A stretch of 35,913 bases of DNA from assembly GCA_022925895.1 (NCBI GenBank), contig JAKSYS010000644.1, positions 1 through 35,913 on the forward strand, in the 5' to 3' direction. A program made the position numbers and the translations under genes. The notes beneath the pieces are model-generated. The model was not told the DNA's origin and ran no database searches. It saw nothing but the letters and a program-made list of their open reading frames with translations. The DNA comes from Fragilaria crotonensis (taxonomy: Eukaryota; Bacillariophyta; Fragilariophyceae; Fragilariales; Fragilariaceae). How positions within the stretch are numbered: the stretch's first letter is position 1; every line of letters starts with the position of its first letter. This document shows positions 11,201 through 20,158 of this stretch, one piece after another.

Positions 11201-12563
11201 CCTTGGCATTCACATCGACATTGTCTCGTTTCAAGATTTCAAGGGCGACATCTGCATGGCCATTGATGCACGCCCAGTGAAGGGCTGTCACACCAGTACT
11301 ATCCTTGGCATTCACATCGACATTGTCTCGTTTCAAGATTTCAAGGGCGACATCTGAAAGGCCTCTCCTGCATGCCCATTGGAGGGCTGTCACACCATCA
11401 CTATCAATGGTATTCACGTCGACATTGTCTAGTTTCAAGATTCCAAGGGCGACATCTGAAAGTCCATTGTCGCACGCGACGTGAAGGGCTGTCCAACCAT
11501 CACTGTGCTTGGCATTCACATCGACATTGTCTCGTTTCAAGATTTCAAGGGCGACATCTACATGGCCGTTGATGCATGCCCATTGGAGGGCTGTCACACC
11601 ACCACTATCAATGGTATTCACGTCGACAGTGTCTAGTTTCAAGATTCCAAGCGCGACATCTGAAAGTCTATTGTCGCACGCGAAGTGAAGGACTGTCCAA
11701 CCATCACTGTGCTTGGCATTCACATCGACATTGTCTCGTTTCAAGATTTCAAGGGCGACGTCGGAAAGGCGATTGCAGCATGCCAAGTAAAGCGCTGACT
11801 GACCTTTACTATCCTTGGCATTTACGTCGACATTGTCTCGTTTCAAGATTTCAAGGGCAACATATGAAAGGCTCTTGTTGCACGCCCAGTAAAGGGCTGA
11901 CCGATCTTCACTATCCTTGGCATTCACATCGACATTGTCTCGTTTCAAGATTTCAAGGGCGACATCTGCATGGCCATTGATGCACGCGAAGTGAAGGGCT
12001 GTCCAACCATCACTCTGCATGGCATTCACATCAACAATATCTCGCTTCAAGATTCCAAGGGCGACATCTGAAAGGCTGCTGATGCATGAACAGATAAGGG
12101 CTGTCACACCAGTACTATCCTTGGCATTCACATCAACATTGTCGCGTTGCAAGATTTCAAGGGCTACATCTGAAAGGCTGTTGAAGCACGCGAAGTGAAG
12201 GGCTGTCAAACCATCACTTTCCTTGGCATTCACGTCGACATTGTCTAGTTTCAAGATTTCAAGGGCAACATCTGAAAGGCTATTGTCGCACGCACAGATA
12301 AGGGCCGACCGACCTTCACTATCCTTGGCATTCACATCGACATTGTCTCGTTTCAAGATTTCAAGTGCGACATCAGAGAGACTTTTGTGGCACGCCCAGG
12401 TTAGGGCTGTGTTGCCAAATTCATCCTTGGCATTCACGTTTGCCCCCTTGTGCAAGAGGTCACGAACCTTCTTGAGATTACCATCCTTGGCGTTGTTGAT
12501 TAAATCATCGTCATTCGCTCTTGACGGCTTCTTCTTCTTCTTCTTCGAAGAGGGAAGCATCAT
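8240..12563 (-). CDS. Ankyrin-repeat TKL-like protein kinase with RING-like C-terminal region (one intron)
   Basis: Exon 1 (12563-10221) and exon 2 (10117-8240) join in frame across a 103-nt GT-AG intron to give about 1406 residues. The first ATG codons of the frame are a pair at 12563-12558; the frame stays open upstream to about 12676 without an ATG, so an upstream exon is possible. After a Lys-rich N-terminus come 19 ankyrin repeats of 34 residues, which bind protein partners. The kinase follows, with LGSGAFGHV glycine loop, VAIKK lysine, HRDIKSAN catalytic loop, DCG in place of DFG (9812-9820) and CPEYL. This pattern fits plant RLK/TKL-like Ser/Thr kinases. Next is a Cys/His cluster (CDVC, ALCMPC, CPIDGC; about 9290-9110) resembling a RING finger, a coiled coil, and an unrecognised domain of about 250 residues. 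No membrane segment is evident, so it is probably cytosolic. It is the only gene here with no visible damage. Substrate and pathway are unknown. Confidence 0.85.
10118..10220 (-). other. Intron of the ankyrin-kinase gene (103 nt, GT-AG)
   Basis: On the minus strand the intron starts gtacgttctc and ends ttttgccag. Removing it joins FQMEIS to TLKRFHHPNI in frame. This restores the alpha-C to beta-4 region that precedes the kinase hinge. Without splicing the frame ends soon after the donor. It is the only spliceosomal intron I can support in the window. Confidence 0.9.
10535..12480 (-). repeat. Array of 19 coding ankyrin repeats, 102-bp period
   Basis: The unit is 34 codons, with a consensus around DVALEILKRDNVDVNAKD followed by S-x-G-x-(T/S)-A-L and W-A-C. 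The stretch encoding ALEILKRDNVDVN is nearly identical at DNA level in most units, while the variable positions sit at the beta-hairpin and first helix. The two end units (near 12450 and 10560) are more divergent and probably cap the array. The pattern suggests growth by recent unit duplication or homogenisation by unequal exchange. Confidence 0.9.
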
Positions 12564-13473
12564 GCGTTCGAAGAGGGGTGGGTTGTGCACAAACAAGTAT
12601 TGGCTCCGCAGAAGTCGAATTGCGTCGTCAGGTGAGCGAAAGTAGACGAAAGTGTTGAGCGAAAAGGAGCTTGAAGATCAAGATACCAAAATTGTCCAAG
12701 ATCGGTTGCGTAACAGTAGCCATGGTCCGAAGCCAATCGTGACCGATGATACGAGAGAGTGAAAGATGGCTGGATACCAGTAGTGCCAAGAAAACGGCGA
12801 TCTTCGACGGTACACGTCGACGTCGATGCATGCTGCATGTGCGTATGTCAGCGCCCTGACGTGGCGCTTTAGTTTTAGCTTGGAACAGAGTGCATCACTC
12901 ATTCTTTCAGTAAAATTTGGTTTACGATCAATCAAGCCACTCACCGTAAGTTGTTTAATATGTACCGTACTGTGTACTGCTTACTGGGATGCGGTCATAG
13001 ATACGAACCGGACTCGGGAATCAGTCATCGATTGTATGCACGTTTATACATAGAACCACAATTCGTTTAAGACTGTTGTTATCGTTCTTATCTTGCTGTT
13101 GGTAAGTTAGTTGTTGTTAATCTCGATAGGATATAAACAGTTTATCAGACCCAATGAACCAGAAAGATTGGAGTGGTTGAAGACAGCGATTCGTTCGCTG
13201 CCATCTCCTTCGTGTGAGAAGAACGAGGAGATGCTGTGCTGTGGCATCAAATGAAGCGATTAAGGTTGGCCACCGTCATGGGGTCGCTTGGCCCAGCACA
13301 GAGCGTTGACTGGAGACATCTCCGTCTCCGCATTCGTATGTTGATGCCGGAGACTGATCATCTCTCGGTGCGACGTTGACTCCCATGGTCACAACGGACA
13401 TATTGCCCGTATGTCGCTTGGTATATACAGCACACGAGTGGTATTGACACCCTTCCCCTTGGATACAGGTACC
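12564..13473. other. Region between kinase gene and copia B; likely kinase 5' flank and B LTR/leader
   Basis: Two promoters probably lie here back to back: for the minus-strand kinase on the left side and for copia B on the right. No LTR can be delimited, because the partner LTR of B is not in the window. gtttatcagaccc at about 13139 weakly resembles a primer-binding site for an initiator tRNA. Two hairpin-capable inverted repeats sit in the putative leader: catctcc/ggagatg at 13202-13208 and 13227-13233, and gtctccg/cggagac at 13324-13330 and 13348-13354. Confidence 0.35.
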
Positions 13474-14619
13474 ATGGACCCTCCTGTTATCGTTAACCTT
13501 GACGAGTTGTTCCCTGAATTACAACATCAGCCGATGCGTTATGTTTGCATGTGTGCGGGTTGAGGGATATACCCTCCCAGACCAGACTTATCGAGAACGA
13601 AGGATTGGAGACTATCGAAGAGTTAGCGAACTATACTGATAGAGAGCTGGACACTATGGCGGACCGTGACTCTAAGAGGAACCCTCAGAACACTCGCATC
13701 CAGTTGGGATTGTCGCGTACGAAGAAGCTCAAGGCGGTTAAGTATTGGATTACCAAGAAACTCCGTGAGAATGCTCCATGTGACTTAATCGAACTTAACA
13801 ACGCATTCATTGCAACCCTCATTCGTGAGATGTCACTTGCGGCAGAAGAGAAATATACTGATTCGAAGTTGTACTACCCAGAGGCATTTAACGCGAGCGA
13901 CTATAAGAACTGGATTAAGAAAGTCACGAACTACTTGGATTCGAGGAAGGGTAAGGCTGGTGTGCCATTGAGTTATGTTATTCGTCCTGCCGAAGCAAAT
14001 CCCGACAACGCGACCGACGAATACACCCGTACGTTGTGGGCGGCTTCGTTCGAGACTCCGCAGTTTGTTGAAGATAATCGTGAGGTGTATCATTTGCTCA
14101 AAGATCTTGTGACCAAGACGGATGGTGCAACTTGGTTCGAAAAGGTAACCGACGGCGACGGACGTGCGGCTCATTTGTTATTGCGTGAACATTATGTTGG
14201 AGAGGCGCACGATATGCGTCGCACTGCATCTGCAAATGCGAAGCTTGAAGCATTATTCTGGAAAAGTGAGGCCGCGTTCCCGTTTGAGAAGTATCTCACT
14301 CGGATGAACGAAGCGTTCAAGGAATTGGAGGACGCAGGCCAGCCCATGTATATGCAACAAAAGGTTCAATTTCTACTCAAAAGTATGCGGTGAGATGATA
14401 TTCAGGTACAGACTACTATGGGAATTGTTCGCGATAAGTATTTGAACGACTTTGATGCCGCTTGTATGACTTTGTCGAGGACTGTGTCGAGTCGCTTTGC
14501 TTTGGCTGAACCCGGTAAGAGTAACAAGCGTTCCATTGGTGCTACAACTACAGCTGGTCGCAGCCGTTCTGGCAACGGACGCGGAGGTAATGTTCGGGCA
14601 ATCGTGGGGGCCGCGGTGG
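13474..14619 (+). pseudogene. Copia B gag, N-terminal part
   Basis: Translation would start at ATG 13474-13476 (MDPPVIVNLDELFPEL). A frameshift near 13555 moves into the main frame, which has CGLRDIPSQTRLIENEGL and then an alpha-helical capsid-like region (YPEAFNASDYKNWIKKV, LLREHYVGEAHDMRR, KSEAAFPFEKYLTRMNEAF). An in-frame TGA at 14393-14395 interrupts an otherwise continuous frame that goes on for about 70 codons. Another frameshift near 14597 leads into the Gly-Arg-rich segment, where element C is inserted. The protein is the structural core that packages element RNA. Confidence 0.75.
14615..14619. repeat. Target-site duplication of element C, left copy (ggtgg)
   Basis: ggtgg directly precedes the TGTCA start of the left LTR. 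The same five bases directly follow the TGACA end of the right LTR at 32786-32790. Five bases is the usual duplication for copia integrases. Confidence 0.85.
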
Positions 14620-14698
14620 TGTCAGTGCATCTACTCACGCGCTTGTCTCAAGCCACCATTGCTATACTACAGTACCGTACGAGATACTGTGATCATCA

Positions 14699-15547
14699 AA
14701 AAAAAAAAAAAAAAAACCGAATATCTATTTTACGTGCTGCCGCTGTTCCGGACGAAGACGGAACTCGACTCACACGGATGACCGCTACCCTGGGGTACAG
14801 CAGAGGCCACCATAATTGTTTTCTGTTACTGCAGTACTGTCGTACTGAAATTGTGCCAAATAATGCTGCATGGAGTCGTCGTATCATAGGGAGGGTGACT
14901 GTAGTGCGGGAAAAACCTTGGATCATTGAACTTAGTTGCCGTAGGTTTAGTTGTCGCATTGTACGTCGGTAGCATGTAGAGCACCACCATATGGTGCGTA
15001 GCGGTATACTCGGAGGATCGGGTCACTCCAACTTTCGTTCGGAATTTGGTAGCGGTGTGTTCGGTCATTTGAAACGCCAAAGGGCGCGTAGCGGAAAGGT
15101 GTTGGGTCATGGAACTGGGTGGAGTCACCCCAATAGTCATATCGGATTTCATCACAGTACTTCGGTCAGCAGTAAAATAGGTCACGGTGCTGGTATGGAT
15201 ACCAGCAATCGGTCGGAGGTCCTTCGTCGCTGATGGTGTTGAATCAAGCAAAATTCGGGGGATAGACAGCGTAGAAACAATACCGGTTTCTACATGAGGA
15301 AAAAATCGATCACGTCGCACATCTGATGATACCTCAAACGCTGCAACCGCTCCATACGCGTTGATGCCAATTGCACCACAATCATTCTCAAGCATATTGG
15401 TGTTGATACTTGTAGACGGAGGTCGGGGAAGGCTGTAGCGCCATCCTTTGACTTGACTTTGTTGTGCTCTAAGTTGCGTAGAAAACGTACCAGAACTCAC
15501 GTAGAAACAACCACTTACTTGGCAAAAACTCCTCGGAAAAAATTCTA
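14699..15547 (-). mobile_element. NA1: non-autonomous LINE-like element with oligo(T) 3' end
   Basis: The insert is flanked by gagatactgtgatcatca at 14681-14698 and 15548-15565; the empty site is preserved in the right LTR near 32400. On the minus strand it runs from about 15547 to a terminal T run (seen as A at 14698-14716). About 849 bp match NA2 (34775-35730) in reverse complement, but NA1 lacks the first 115 bp or so. Its last 80 nt match the tail of LINE-B. A minus-strand frame of 245 codons (15563-14826) is open; its start lies in flanking DNA, and NA2 has indels in it, so coding is doubtful. No RT or endonuclease is present. Confidence 0.85.
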
Positions 15548-15865
15548 GAGATACTGTGATCATCAGTGTACCGTATCTATGTGGTACTGTCGTATTGCTA
15601 TACTGACCGGACTAGGCTAGTCTAAAAAGGAGTGGACCCTTCCACTCCGGTCACAACTTCATCATAGCTTAAACATTTACCCTCAATCGCATCTTTGCCG
15701 GTCTGGGATCGTAAAGGTGACGAGGGATCATTTGCTGCTTTGATACTACAGCACCAACACTTTCCAGCGAACTCGCAACACGTTCGGACACGCTTGTTCT
15801 TACTTGTTTCGACTTGTTTTGACGATCATTGTTGATCATCGTCACTTACGCGAGCCCTTCCTCCT

Positions 15866-15912
15866 GCCTTACGTTTAATCTGCTCCCTGGCGAGTACGTG
15901 TAAACGTAAGGC
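15866..15912 (+). repeat. 12-bp inverted repeat near the 3' end of the left LTR
   Basis: gccttacgttta at 15866-15877 pairs perfectly with taaacgtaaggc at 15901-15912 around a 23-nt loop. It lies 21 nt before the LTR end and is unchanged in the right LTR (32718-32764). It would be an RNA hairpin in the R/U5 part of the transcript. Confidence 0.7.
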
Positions 15913-15933
15913 TCTGGAAAGTGTGGTCTGACA

Positions 15934-15943
15934 GGTTATGAGC
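15934..15943 (+). promoter_or_regulatory. Primer-binding site of element C (half initiator-tRNA type)
   Basis: ggttatgagc starts at the base after the left LTR. It is complementary to the anticodon stem-loop (CTCATAA) of an initiator methionine tRNA. Copia elements are known to prime from such tRNA halves, so this is the expected minus-strand primer site. The match is 10 bases. Confidence 0.65.
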
Positions 15944-16077
15944 ATTCATTTTACGCCACATTCCTCCGCGTTGCCCTTCTGACGCGCGTGCACACGTCAG
16001 GTGCCTCCCGGTCCCGCTTAAGTATCCCGGTGCTTCGACGCCCGTTTCCCGCATCTGCCCCTTTTTCCTCCGGCACT

Positions 16078-18270
16078 ATGTCCGACGCTGGGGAGCTCGA
16101 CCACTCGAATGACTGTGTTGTTATCACCGTGGATATTCAGGGCTGCCCTTTGGCGGAGATCCCGCTCACCGAGCTCTTCGATATCCCCTCATCGACCCTC
16201 CGCGATACTTACCACGATAGCTACCATCCGCGAGTCCGTCACCCTCCAACTCGAGGACACGCCCTGGCTTCGTCGTGCCGACGACGCTCGGCGTCTCCTC
16301 CACGATGCTGGTTTTGGCATGTACCATGCCCGGGATCGCACGTCGATCATCACGCTTCGCAAGCCTGCGCTCCAGCGTTTGATTCTCCAGTGCCTTCAGG
16401 AACGTCCCCGCCCATCCAGTACCGTCCATGTCCATGTTCTGATCCGTTTCTTGTTGCCTGACGTCGACATCCCGACACCACCCCGGACATCTCTCACGTC
16501 CGACAGCGAACGTGACAGCCGCTCCCGCTCCTCCCACGGACTCCCGTCTGAGATACGCACCGTCGCTTCCGAGTCGTCTGCGGTTCCCGCGTCCGACACC
16601 TTCCGACCCGTTGCGGCCACACCCGTCGACCCTGACGTCGCTACCCCTCCGCCGCCCACGGATCCCCTTCCTGCTGCCCCCGTGCCTACTACTTTTCGTG
16701 GCCACCCCGTGGATATCGGGACCGCCCACGATCGCGGTACTCCTTCGGCCCGTTACCGGACCCCGACGGACGACGCCCCGCCTCCCTCGGCGGCGGCGCG
16801 TACGATGTTCGACTCTGGCACCACGGCGCGATCCCGTGCGCTCGTTCGCACGCCGACTCGGAATCATCCGTTCTCGGCTGAAGTCACCTTTGGCGCCGAG
16901 ACTTTCGAGGAGTACATGACGCAGTTCATGTATGCGGAGGTCAAATTCAAGGACTTCCGCAAGGCTGTTATCCCAAAGTTTGACTCCCAACGACAGGATT
17001 CTTTCGTCCACTGGTACAAGCTCTTCTGCTCCACATGCTTGCAATGGGGCGTCTGGTGTCCCCCCTACGAATCCGCCCAGGAGGATATGGTCCATGGCGC
17101 TTGGTGGAACCTCCTCCCCGCCTCTGTCCGTCAAGCCGACCGTTTCATGTCGGGACTTATATATTCTGCCCTCATCTTAGATAGCACCTTCCCGGCTGGT
17201 ACGCGGGAATATAGCGCCGTTGAGGGTTGTCCCCCCAATGCCGGCTACCATGCGTTGTACGCTCTCCTTCGCCTCCATCATCCCCTGCTTCATTCTGTCC
17301 TCTCGACCGCGAACGAGATCCCGAAACAGCGTCGCACGGAGCAATTCGGTCTCTACATCCGCCGTCTACAGGATTTTATGGCTCGCGAACGTATGGCCAC
17401 ACGGACCTATACTGAATCCGAAGCCCTTGACCTGGCCGTCCGCAACCTCCTCCCCGACTGGCGCGCCGAGTTCCGTCGCATGGTTGAACGCGATAAACGC
17501 ACCGGTCCCGGTTGGACTCTACCGACTGGCGCGCCGAGTTCCGTCGCATGGTTGAACGCGATAAACGCACCGGTCCCGGTGGGACTCTACCCTTCAAGTT
17601 GGCTTTACCTCAACTGGCCACGACTTTCGTCGAGTATGCTGCCGAGCTCGGCCGCGATGCTAGCTCGGCTATCGTCCTCCATTCGCGCTCCTCCGGCTCC
17701 CACGCCGTTGTCCGTCGGATTGAGACCAACCCAGCCCGTTCCCTTGGGAACTCCAGCACCGATGAGAGCCTCGGCGACTCCGAGATTGATTTTGTCATCA
17801 ATGCCATCACCAACAACCAGGCTGCCTCTTCCCTCTGTCTTGGGTGCCATCAACCCGGCCATACTCTCGCGGATTGCAACCGGTTCGTGGACTACATCGT
17901 CGCGGAAAGCCTCGCTCAGCGCAACCCGCAACTGAAAGCGCACATTGCCGCCTCCCACCAACAGTTCCGCAGTCGCCTTACTGCCGCCCATGCTCGTGGT
18001 GGTCGGGCCTCCCGCTCCGACGCCGTTCGCAGTCTTCAGCTCGACACGTCTACGCAGGCTACCGTTGCTTCGTCACTTGGCAACGTCCCGACGTCACCAT
18101 TGCCCCCCGCTTCTTCGGTCCCGCCCGACCTCCACCTGGGTGACGACACCGACGATCTGGACGACTCCTTCCCGCCTGTCTCCATCCGCTCCGTGACCCT
18201 CCACGTCACTTCGCCCCCTGTTTCCGGATGCGTCCCCACCGGCACGCCCCCTGCTGCGCCTTTGCCCCCC
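16078..18270 (+). pseudogene. Copia C gag with CCHC zinc knuckle, broken
   Basis: The first plausible ATG is 16078-16080 (MSDAGELDHSNDCVV). A frameshift near 16200 moves to the frame with QLEDTPWLRRADDARRLL. A long Pro/Ser/Thr/Arg-rich linker follows (16400-16850), then the conserved capsid-like core (FAVHWYKLF-like region near 17010, WWNLLPASVRQADRF). A 68-bp tandem duplication at 17454-17589 shifts the frame again. The nucleocapsid knuckle CLGCHQPGHTLADC (C-x2-C-x4-H-x4-C, 17836-17877) follows and binds element RNA. The gag/protease boundary at 18270 is approximate. Confidence 0.75.
17454..17589 (+). repeat. 68-bp tandem duplication inside copia C gag
   Basis: Two adjacent copies (17454-17521 and 17522-17589) both contain gactggcgcgccgagttccg and match almost perfectly. 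68 is not a multiple of three, so the duplication alone knocks gag out of frame. The second copy reads on into the knuckle frame. The near identity points to a recent event, or possibly an assembly artefact. Confidence 0.9.
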
Positions 18271-18864
18271 ACCGCGAACCCCCTCCTCCTTCGTCGTCTC
18301 GCGGCGACTTATGATGACACCACATCCAGCTCGTTCGCGCACGCTGACAATGGGTCCATGGCTTGCACCACGCACGACGCAGCCCTCCTGTTTGCGTACC
18401 GCCCGCTGGCTCGCCCCAATGTTCGTCTCTTCGACGCTGGCCAGCACGCCCACACGCCGGTCGGTGTCGGTTTCCTCCGCATCCCTGTTGCTGATCGTGG
18501 AATTGCCGGAGGCCCTTCGTCCGTCTTCGTGCGGACGTATTACACTCCCACGATTCCTGGCATCATTGTCTCCCACTCCGCCATTGCAAAGCAGTTGGGT
18601 ACGAACGGGTACAACATGTCCAGTTCTGTCGATGCAGCCGGATTCATCCACTTCCCGCACCGCTTACGACGCTGCCAGGATGTGTACATCCGCCTTCAAC
18701 CCACCTCCCGTCGCGGAGGCCTGACCTTTACTGATGCGCTTCTGGTCCCCAGCACTGCCGAGCATCTGTCCCCATACCATCTCCCTCGGTGGTACGGCGT
18801 CTCTGTACCGAGCACTCCTCGTCCGCGTGCCCAACTGACCTCCTCGACGCCACCGATGGTATGA
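18271..18864 (+). pseudogene. Copia C aspartic protease region
   Basis: The frame from the knuckle continues into FAHADNGSMACTTHDA, with the catalytic Asp at 18346-18348 in the form D-N-G in place of the usual D-S/T-G. A beta-rich stretch follows (GVGFLRIPVADRG, FVRTYYTPTIPGIIVS, LLVPSTAEHL), typical of copia proteases before the pre-integrase domain. It would cleave the Gag-Pol polyprotein as a dimer. The frame ends at TGA 18862-18864, and the sequence then continues in another frame. D-N-G may be lineage-specific or a mutation; the rest of the core is well kept. Confidence 0.7.
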
Positions 18865-20031
18865 CATGCCAGCCTTGTCACACTCCGCCTCGCGACCCGC
18901 CGGATTTTTGTTAGGCCCGTCATCTGCATCACCCTCTGATGACACAGGGCCTCTTCCAAATGGGTGCGGGGCGACTGCCGCGGATCACCAAATCTTGTCG
19001 CCACCGCAGCGCCCAGCGGCCAGGGTCCCACCCGATCCGTCTTTATTGTCGACGCAACTCCCTTCGGACGCAACTCCGAATCCATTTCCCTGTCACGAGT
19101 CACCTCTTGACGATGCCCCTGTTCTTCGGAATACCGTTGCCGACCCAGAGCGCCTCATCGTACGATCCCTTAATCGGTCAGCCCTACGAATGCTTTGGCA
19201 TCAGCGTCTAGGCCACCTCAACTTCCGGCGCCTCTCCGACATGCACCGTTTTGTAAAAGGTTTCCCCAAAATGTCGCTTCCGACCGAGCTTGACAGCTGT
19301 CCTATCTGTTTGGCAGCCAAAATGCGGAAGACTCCTGCTGGCACCACGACCACAATGAAAGCCACCACTTGCTATCAAGGTCTCTCCATTGACTTCGGCT
19401 TCATGCCGATCGGCATCGCAATCTTGTCGGTTTCAACGGCGAAACCTGCTATGTGCTCCTCACGGACCACTACAGCGGCCGCCTGTTTGGACGTGCTTTT
19501 GCTTCGAAGGCACCACCCGTCGACTGGTTGAACAGCTGGTTGGCAAACAACGCACCGCAATGCACGAACAAATATGTACGCATGGATGGCGGTGGCGAGT
19601 TGGGAAAATGCCGAGAGGTCCATCGGACTTTCACCAATTTTGGATATTCTGTTGAGCTAACCGGCCCGGATTCGTCGCATCAGAATGGTCCTGGGGAACG
19701 CCCTCACCAAACCATTGGTGACGCCATGCGCGCCATGCTCTCTGGTGCCAATCTCCAACCAAACTTCTGGCCTTATGCCTTTTATCACTACCTTCGCCTG
19801 TATAACTTTGTTCCACATGGCGACCGGCCCTCCAGTCCATTTGAGATGTGCGGTGCACCACTCCCGAACCTGTCGAGATTGCGAACATTCGGATGTCGCG
19901 TCTATGTTCGTCCCACCACGCCTCGTCTGGGTCGCGTTGTTCCTAATTCCAGAACGGGTGTGTTCTTAGGCTACTCTCGCACGTTAAAAGTAATGTACTA
20001 CTATGACTTGGAAAGTGCCATGGTTAAGACA
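18865..20031 (+). pseudogene. Copia C pre-integrase and integrase, interrupted by LINE-B
   Basis: The HHCC zinc-binding pre-integrase motif is WHQRLGHLNFRRL with CPICLAAK (about 19197-19325). The integrase core has all three catalytic acids: Asp in SIDFGF (19391-19393), Asp in VRMDGGGELG (19585-19587) and Glu in SSHQNGPGERPHQT (19696-19698). A frameshift near 19405 separates the first Asp from the rest; other frame problems lie near 18870-18960. LINE-B is inserted after SRTLKVMYYYDLESAMVKT, and the frame resumes at 29135. The enzyme would insert element cDNA into the genome. Confidence 0.85.
20015..20031. repeat. Target-site duplication of LINE-B, left copy
   Basis: gtgccatggttaagaca is repeated exactly at 29135-29151. 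Joining the flanks restores the copia C frame through AMVKTATHARF. Confidence 0.95.
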
Positions 20032-20158
20032 AAAAAAAAACCAAATCTAATTTAACGTGCTATCCCAGTGTCCGTAGAATATAGACACGCGACCCACACG
20101 GTGAGACCGAAGCCTGGTGTTAGACCTGACCTCACAACATTGGTTTTTTCCTGAATTC
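20032..20158 (-). other. LINE-B 3' UTR and conserved retrotransposition tail
   Basis: Read on the minus strand, the tail has ccgtgtgggtcgcg (20101-20088), then cacgttaaa about 20-30 nt later, then the T run 47 nt after the core. The core and spacing recur in NA1, NA2 and the insert at 2610. By analogy with LINE/SINE pairs it is probably the site read by the LINE-B reverse transcriptase. Confidence 0.7.

Larger units (their letters stand above)
14620..15933 (+). repeat. Left LTR of element C, interrupted by NA1
   Basis: Removing NA1 and one duplication gives 447 bp that match the right LTR at all but three positions I could count. It contains nested inverted repeats: ggagtgg/ccactcc (15629-15648) inside gaccgg/ccggtc (15605-15652), and a 12-bp hairpin near its 3' end. 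Promoter and polyadenylation signals should reside here, but I cannot place them. Confidence 0.93.

Noticed and set aside
10535-12480. Regular repeats that could look like a CRISPR-type array
   Set aside because: The period is 102 bp, the repeats are coding in one frame and translate to ankyrin units, and the organism is eukaryotic.
10760-12645. Plus-strand open frames through the ankyrin array (for example 11576-11980)
   Set aside because: They are antisense shadows created by the 102-bp coding period; they repeat the same peptide and have no independent support.
12628-12831. Minus-strand 67-codon frame upstream of the kinase, possibly a first exon or signal peptide
   Set aside because: Has a hydrophobic stretch but no convincing splice donor into the kinase frame; left as an open question about the gene start.
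14698-14716. A-run as a poly(A) tail of a plus-strand retrogene
   Set aside because: The adjacent conserved tail and the LINE-B coding direction show the run is the 3' oligo(T) of a minus-strand element.
16166-17134. 322-codon minus-strand frame opposite copia C gag
   Set aside because: A shadow of GC-rich codon use in gag; low-complexity Arg/Gly content and no domain.
20031-20040. Oligo(T) ends as plain pol III terminators
   Set aside because: Possible for the short elements, but LINE-B is a 9.1-kb protein-coding element with many internal T runs, so this cannot explain all four.
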